Shown here piece after piece: positions 11,947-13,084 of a DNA stretch of 13,084 nt. Every line of letters starts with the position of its first letter. Positions within the stretch are counted from its first letter, which is position 1. The position numbers and the translations under genes are program-made. Source of the stretch: Desulfuromonadales bacterium (GTDB lineage: Bacteria > Desulfobacterota > Desulfuromonadia > Desulfuromonadales > BM103); assembly GCA_030614505.1 (NCBI GenBank), contig JAUWTX010000030.1, positions 1 to 13,084 on the forward strand, read 5' to 3'. The notes beneath the pieces were generated by a model. It saw only the letters and a list, made by a program, of their open reading frames with translations. It was not told where the DNA came from and searched no databases.

Positions 11947-13046
11947 AATGACTCTCCCAGCACAGCAAGCTCTTCCTGGAAGCGTTTCAGACAAGTCTCC
12001 GGGCAAGGACGATTGACTTCTCCCGTAAGACTGTATGCTGTTCCCGGGCAATTGCCGGTGCAACTCTCCAGCCATGGGCAATCAAGACAATCGTCAAATG
12101 ACGAAAGCGGGATGGACCACCTGGAGCGCAGTTCCTGCAAGGCCGGTGCATGCTGCCAGACATCGTCAAGAGGGTCTTCACCAAGTTGGCCTAGCACCAT
12201 TTGCGGCAACATTACGCAAGGAACGATTGCCCCGTCAGAACGAACAGCCAGTCGATCAAAGATACAGCCGCAACCAACCAATCGACCGCGTCCAGGAATG
12301 GGTTGGCCTTTCTTTCGTGCTTCTTCCATGGCATGAAACATATGCCAGTCGGCAAGCGGCCCCGCGCTGGCCTGGATCCGCCCGGGATAAGCGGCTTCAA
12401 GCTCGGCAAGGATACGCATGGCCTTGAGCTGTTCAAGGGGCTTGAGCAGGCTCTCAGAACCGTATTTTGCCGAAGACCCAAGCGACGAGGCCGCGTTGGT
12501 ACTGAAGCTAGGTAATTGAAGCTTGTCCAGAAGCAGACGAGTGACAGAGGCAAGATCGTCGATATTACCAGGGTGGATCGTTACGCGGACGGTTACAGGA
12601 AGCTCAGTGTTCTTTAACAATTTGATAGCAGACAGAGCCGGGGCAAAGGTTCCTTTGCCGCGAAGCATTTCGTGAACAGCAGCTGTCGAGCCGTCCAGGG
12701 AGACCTGAACCTGGTCGCATCTACCGGATGCCTTCAGCTGCGCTGCAATCTGTGGAGTCATCAGGCTGCCATTGGTCAGCACAGAAAAACGCATATGATT
12801 AGCTACGACACCATCAACCAGAGTCAAAAAATCCTTTCTGATCAGAGGTTCACCACCTTGAAGAGTGACGTTCATCACATGACAGCGGGCAAGTTCTGCA
12901 AAAAACACCAACCAGGATTCGGTTGGCAGATCGATATAATCAACATCGGGGTTATTGAGGTAATAACAATAGCGACACTCGGCATTACAACGACTGGTGA
13001 TTTCAAGATCCAGAGATCGAGGTGTACGCATCACTTTGAGTGACAT
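11937..13046 (-). CDS. scmE: Radical SAM/SPASM peptide-modifying enzyme, ScmE type
   Basis: A 369-residue enzyme with the radical SAM motif C20-x3-C24-x2-C27 in ITSRCNAECRYC, SAM-binding QGGEP at 63-67, and a C-terminal SPASM domain for auxiliary Fe-S clusters with cysteines at 259, 261, 277, 320, 323, 329, 333, 348 and 352 (including DCLDCPWLESCTGNCPG). Segments MRFSVLTNG, VTVRVTIHPGNIDDL and ASAGPLADWHM are those I associate with ScmE of the SynChlorMet cassette, a PqqE-like pair system first noted in Syntrophobacter, Chlorobium and methanogens. The ATG at 13046 is used; a TTG one codon earlier also reads open. The start overlaps the stop of the preceding gene as TGATG, and the end overlaps scmF by ten bases, so three genes are translationally coupled. 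Its substrate is inferred to be the 69-residue peptide. Confidence 0.9.
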   Translation of the reverse strand: MSLKVMRTPRSLDLEITSRCNAECRYCYYLNNPDVDYIDLPTESWLVFFAELARCHVMNVTLQGGEPLIRKDFLTLVDGVVANHMRFSVLTNGSLMTPQIAAQLKASGRCDQVQVSLDGSTAAVHEMLRGKGTFAPALSAIKLLKNTELPVTVRVTIHPGNIDDLASVTRLLLDKLQLPSFSTNAASSLGSSAKYGSESLLKPLEQLKAMRILAELEAAYPGRIQASAGPLADWHMFHAMEEARKKGQPIPGRGRLVGCGCIFDRLAVRSDGAIVPCVMLPQMVLGQLGEDPLDDVWQHAPALQELRSRWSIPLSSFDDCLDCPWLESCTGNCPGTAYSLTGEVNRPCPETCLKRFQEELAVLGESLWT

Positions 13047-13084
13047 CAATCCTGCTCCCAGACGCCAACAGCACCCATGCTGGC
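13046..13084 (-). CDS. C-terminal end of an upstream cassette gene, probably the PqqD-like chaperone ScmD (runs off the right edge)
   Basis: On the minus strand an open frame enters from the right edge and ends after ASMGAVGVWEQD with TGA at 13048-13046, sharing its A with the scmE ATG. TGATG coupling marks a real upstream gene of the same operon. Only 12 residues are seen. A small-residue helix end followed by G-V-x-W fits the C-terminus of PqqD-like peptide-binding proteins, and SynChlorMet cassettes carry a PqqD homolog (ScmD) next to ScmE. The identity is an inference from position. Confidence 0.5.
   Translation of the reverse strand, partial: ASMGAVGVWEQD

Noticed and set aside
11947..12081. 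Longer N-terminal reading (45 extra codons) of ScmF
   Set aside because: It is inside scmE in another frame; the ATG at 11946 has a good ribosome binding site and gives the family-typical start before the CxxxCxxC motif.
12035..12427. Plus-strand open frame of 130 codons antisense to scmE
   Set aside because: It is a shadow of the radical SAM gene, with no recognisable motif and no start signals.
1..13084. tRNA, rRNA or CRISPR arrays
   Set aside because: I saw no cloverleaf-like segments or regularly spaced direct repeats with unique spacers; the repeats present are palindromic or short tandem types.

Overview
The window looks like part of a chromosome of a deltaproteobacterium of the Desulfuromonadales type (Geobacter/Desulfuromonas/Pelobacter relatives). 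This is inferred from three things: the gene order cysE-iscR-iscS-iscU-mnmA, an iron-sulfur class I fumarase with the same cysteine numbering as E. coli FumA, and intergenic spacers full of short palindromic repeats. I could not run a database search, so the taxon is an inference.

Left part (1-5109, almost all minus strand): sulfur and amino-acid housekeeping genes. Reading in the direction of transcription there is ilvA (threonine deaminase with two ACT domains), then a probable Fe-S regulon operon: cysE (serine acetyltransferase with an unusual histone-H1-like tail), iscR (Rrf2 Fe-S regulator), iscS/nifS (cysteine desulfurase) and iscU/nifU (scaffold). After an intrinsic terminator comes the first 20 codons of mnmA (tRNA 2-thiouridylase). 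CysE feeds cysteine synthesis, IscS removes its sulfur, IscU and MnmA receive it, and IscR reads Fe-S status. A strong promoter in front of cysE is overlapped by a good match to the type 1 IscR operator, which suggests autoregulation. A 168-bp element with near-perfect terminal inverted repeats (MITE-like) lies just upstream of ilvA.

Middle part (5110-7133): a monocistronic class I fumarase gene on the plus strand. Its promoter spacer contains a perfect 14-bp palindrome, and a textbook terminator follows the gene. After it lies a GC-rich short-repeat element that shares a 15-nt core with the iscS-iscU spacer.

Right part (7134-13084): an accessory cluster that reads as a ribosomally made, post-translationally modified peptide (RiPP) cassette. 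It has an ABC exporter (minus); divergently, an HprK-like P-loop protein (ScmC-like) overlapping by ATGA with an S26-type signal-peptidase-like protein (plus); and, converging on these, two overlapping radical SAM/SPASM genes that I recognise as the SynChlorMet types ScmE and ScmF (minus). The tail of a further gene, probably the PqqD-like chaperone ScmD, enters from the right edge. Between ScmF and the peptidase gene is a small minus-strand gene for a 69-residue, Cys/Gly/Thr-rich peptide with its own strong promoter and ribosome binding site. This is the best candidate for the precursor peptide. The likely scheme is: precursor bound by the PqqD-like protein, modified by the two radical SAM enzymes, leader cut by the S26-like peptidase, and product exported by the ABC transporter. 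The role of the kinase-like protein is unknown.
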